Shown here: positions 31,361 to 31,379 of the stretch, piece after piece | Layout of the letters: the number at the start of each line of letters is the position of its first letter | Numbering within the stretch: position 1 is the stretch's first letter | Source: CAZBWE01 sp964440735 | Lineage (GTDB): Bacteria; Planctomycetota; Phycisphaerae; Sedimentisphaerales; Anaerobacaceae | DNA length: 31,379 bases | Direction: 5' to 3' | Assembly (NCBI GenBank): GCA_964440735.1 | Contig: CAYTTK010000010.1 | Location: 1 to 31,379 of the forward strand | The notes under the pieces: generated by a model | Databases searched by the model: none | Told to the model about the DNA's origin: nothing | Seen by the model: the letters and a program-made list of their open reading frames with translations, nothing else | Made by a program: the position numbers and the translations under genes

Positions 31361-31379
31361 AGAATTCAAGCTTCGCTTG

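Noticed and set aside
1..31379. CRISPR array, rRNA, tRNA or transposase genes
   Set aside because: Looked for on both strands by eye; none seen. The heptamer arrays are far too short-periodic to be CRISPR.

Overview
The window looks like a contig from an uncultured planctomycete, most likely class Phycisphaerae (Sedimentisphaerales-like), assembled from a metagenome. This is inferred from gene content: two DUF1080 lipoproteins, a Tat-exported Gfo/Idh/MocA oxidoreductase, a UroD-like protein in a sugar cluster, a BlaR1-like protease carrying leucine-rich repeats, a Cys-rich 97-residue protein of planctomycete type, and a FolK-deoxynucleoside kinase fusion. GC content looks moderate. A run of 100 N (7376-7475) is a scaffold gap inside a gene.

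Layout. 1-3.7 kb (+): galactokinase-like GHMP kinase, then pyrK, a small membrane protein and pyrD (NAD-linked class 1B dihydroorotate dehydrogenase). 3.8-9.9 kb (+): a carbohydrate cluster with an exported (alpha/alpha)6 glycosidase, a UroD-like protein, a 56-residue ORF, a Tat-exported Gfo/Idh oxidoreductase (gapped), a DUF1080/TIM-barrel lipoprotein and a small unknown. Oxidoreductase plus DUF1080 suggests the 3-keto-glycoside route of sugar breakdown. 10-15.5 kb: DUF167 protein, MATE transporter, a second DUF1080 lipoprotein (-), a SirB1-like transglutaminase/TPR protein and a family 9 glycosyltransferase. 15.9-19.1 kb (-): SDR, an ASKHA/ferredoxin corrinoid-activator-like protein and a methyltransferase, with a broken second copy of the ASKHA 5' end upstream. 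19.4-25.5 kb (+): Cys-rich protein; BlaI repressor with its own promoter/operator; M56 protease-LRR sensor; then an ECF sigma factor, a one-TM protein and an exported coiled-coil protein. 25.5-28.9 kb (-): rhomboid, lgt, panD, panC. 29.2-31.3 kb: an AT-rich protein resembling the Nmad3 nucleotide-modification domain (+) converging on folK-dNK (-).

The most unusual content is repetitive DNA. (1) At least eight intergenic spacers between same-strand genes are built from 7-bp units; the unit sequence differs between sites but the 7-bp phase is kept, up to 12 units at 1296-1379. (2) Three conserved enzymes, PyrK, PanC and FolK, each carry an in-frame palindromic insertion of a different sequence, encoding about 13-24 extra residues. 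(3) A 92-bp element with TGTCAT...ATGACA ends lies upstream of panC. No CRISPR array, rRNA, tRNA or transposase gene was seen.
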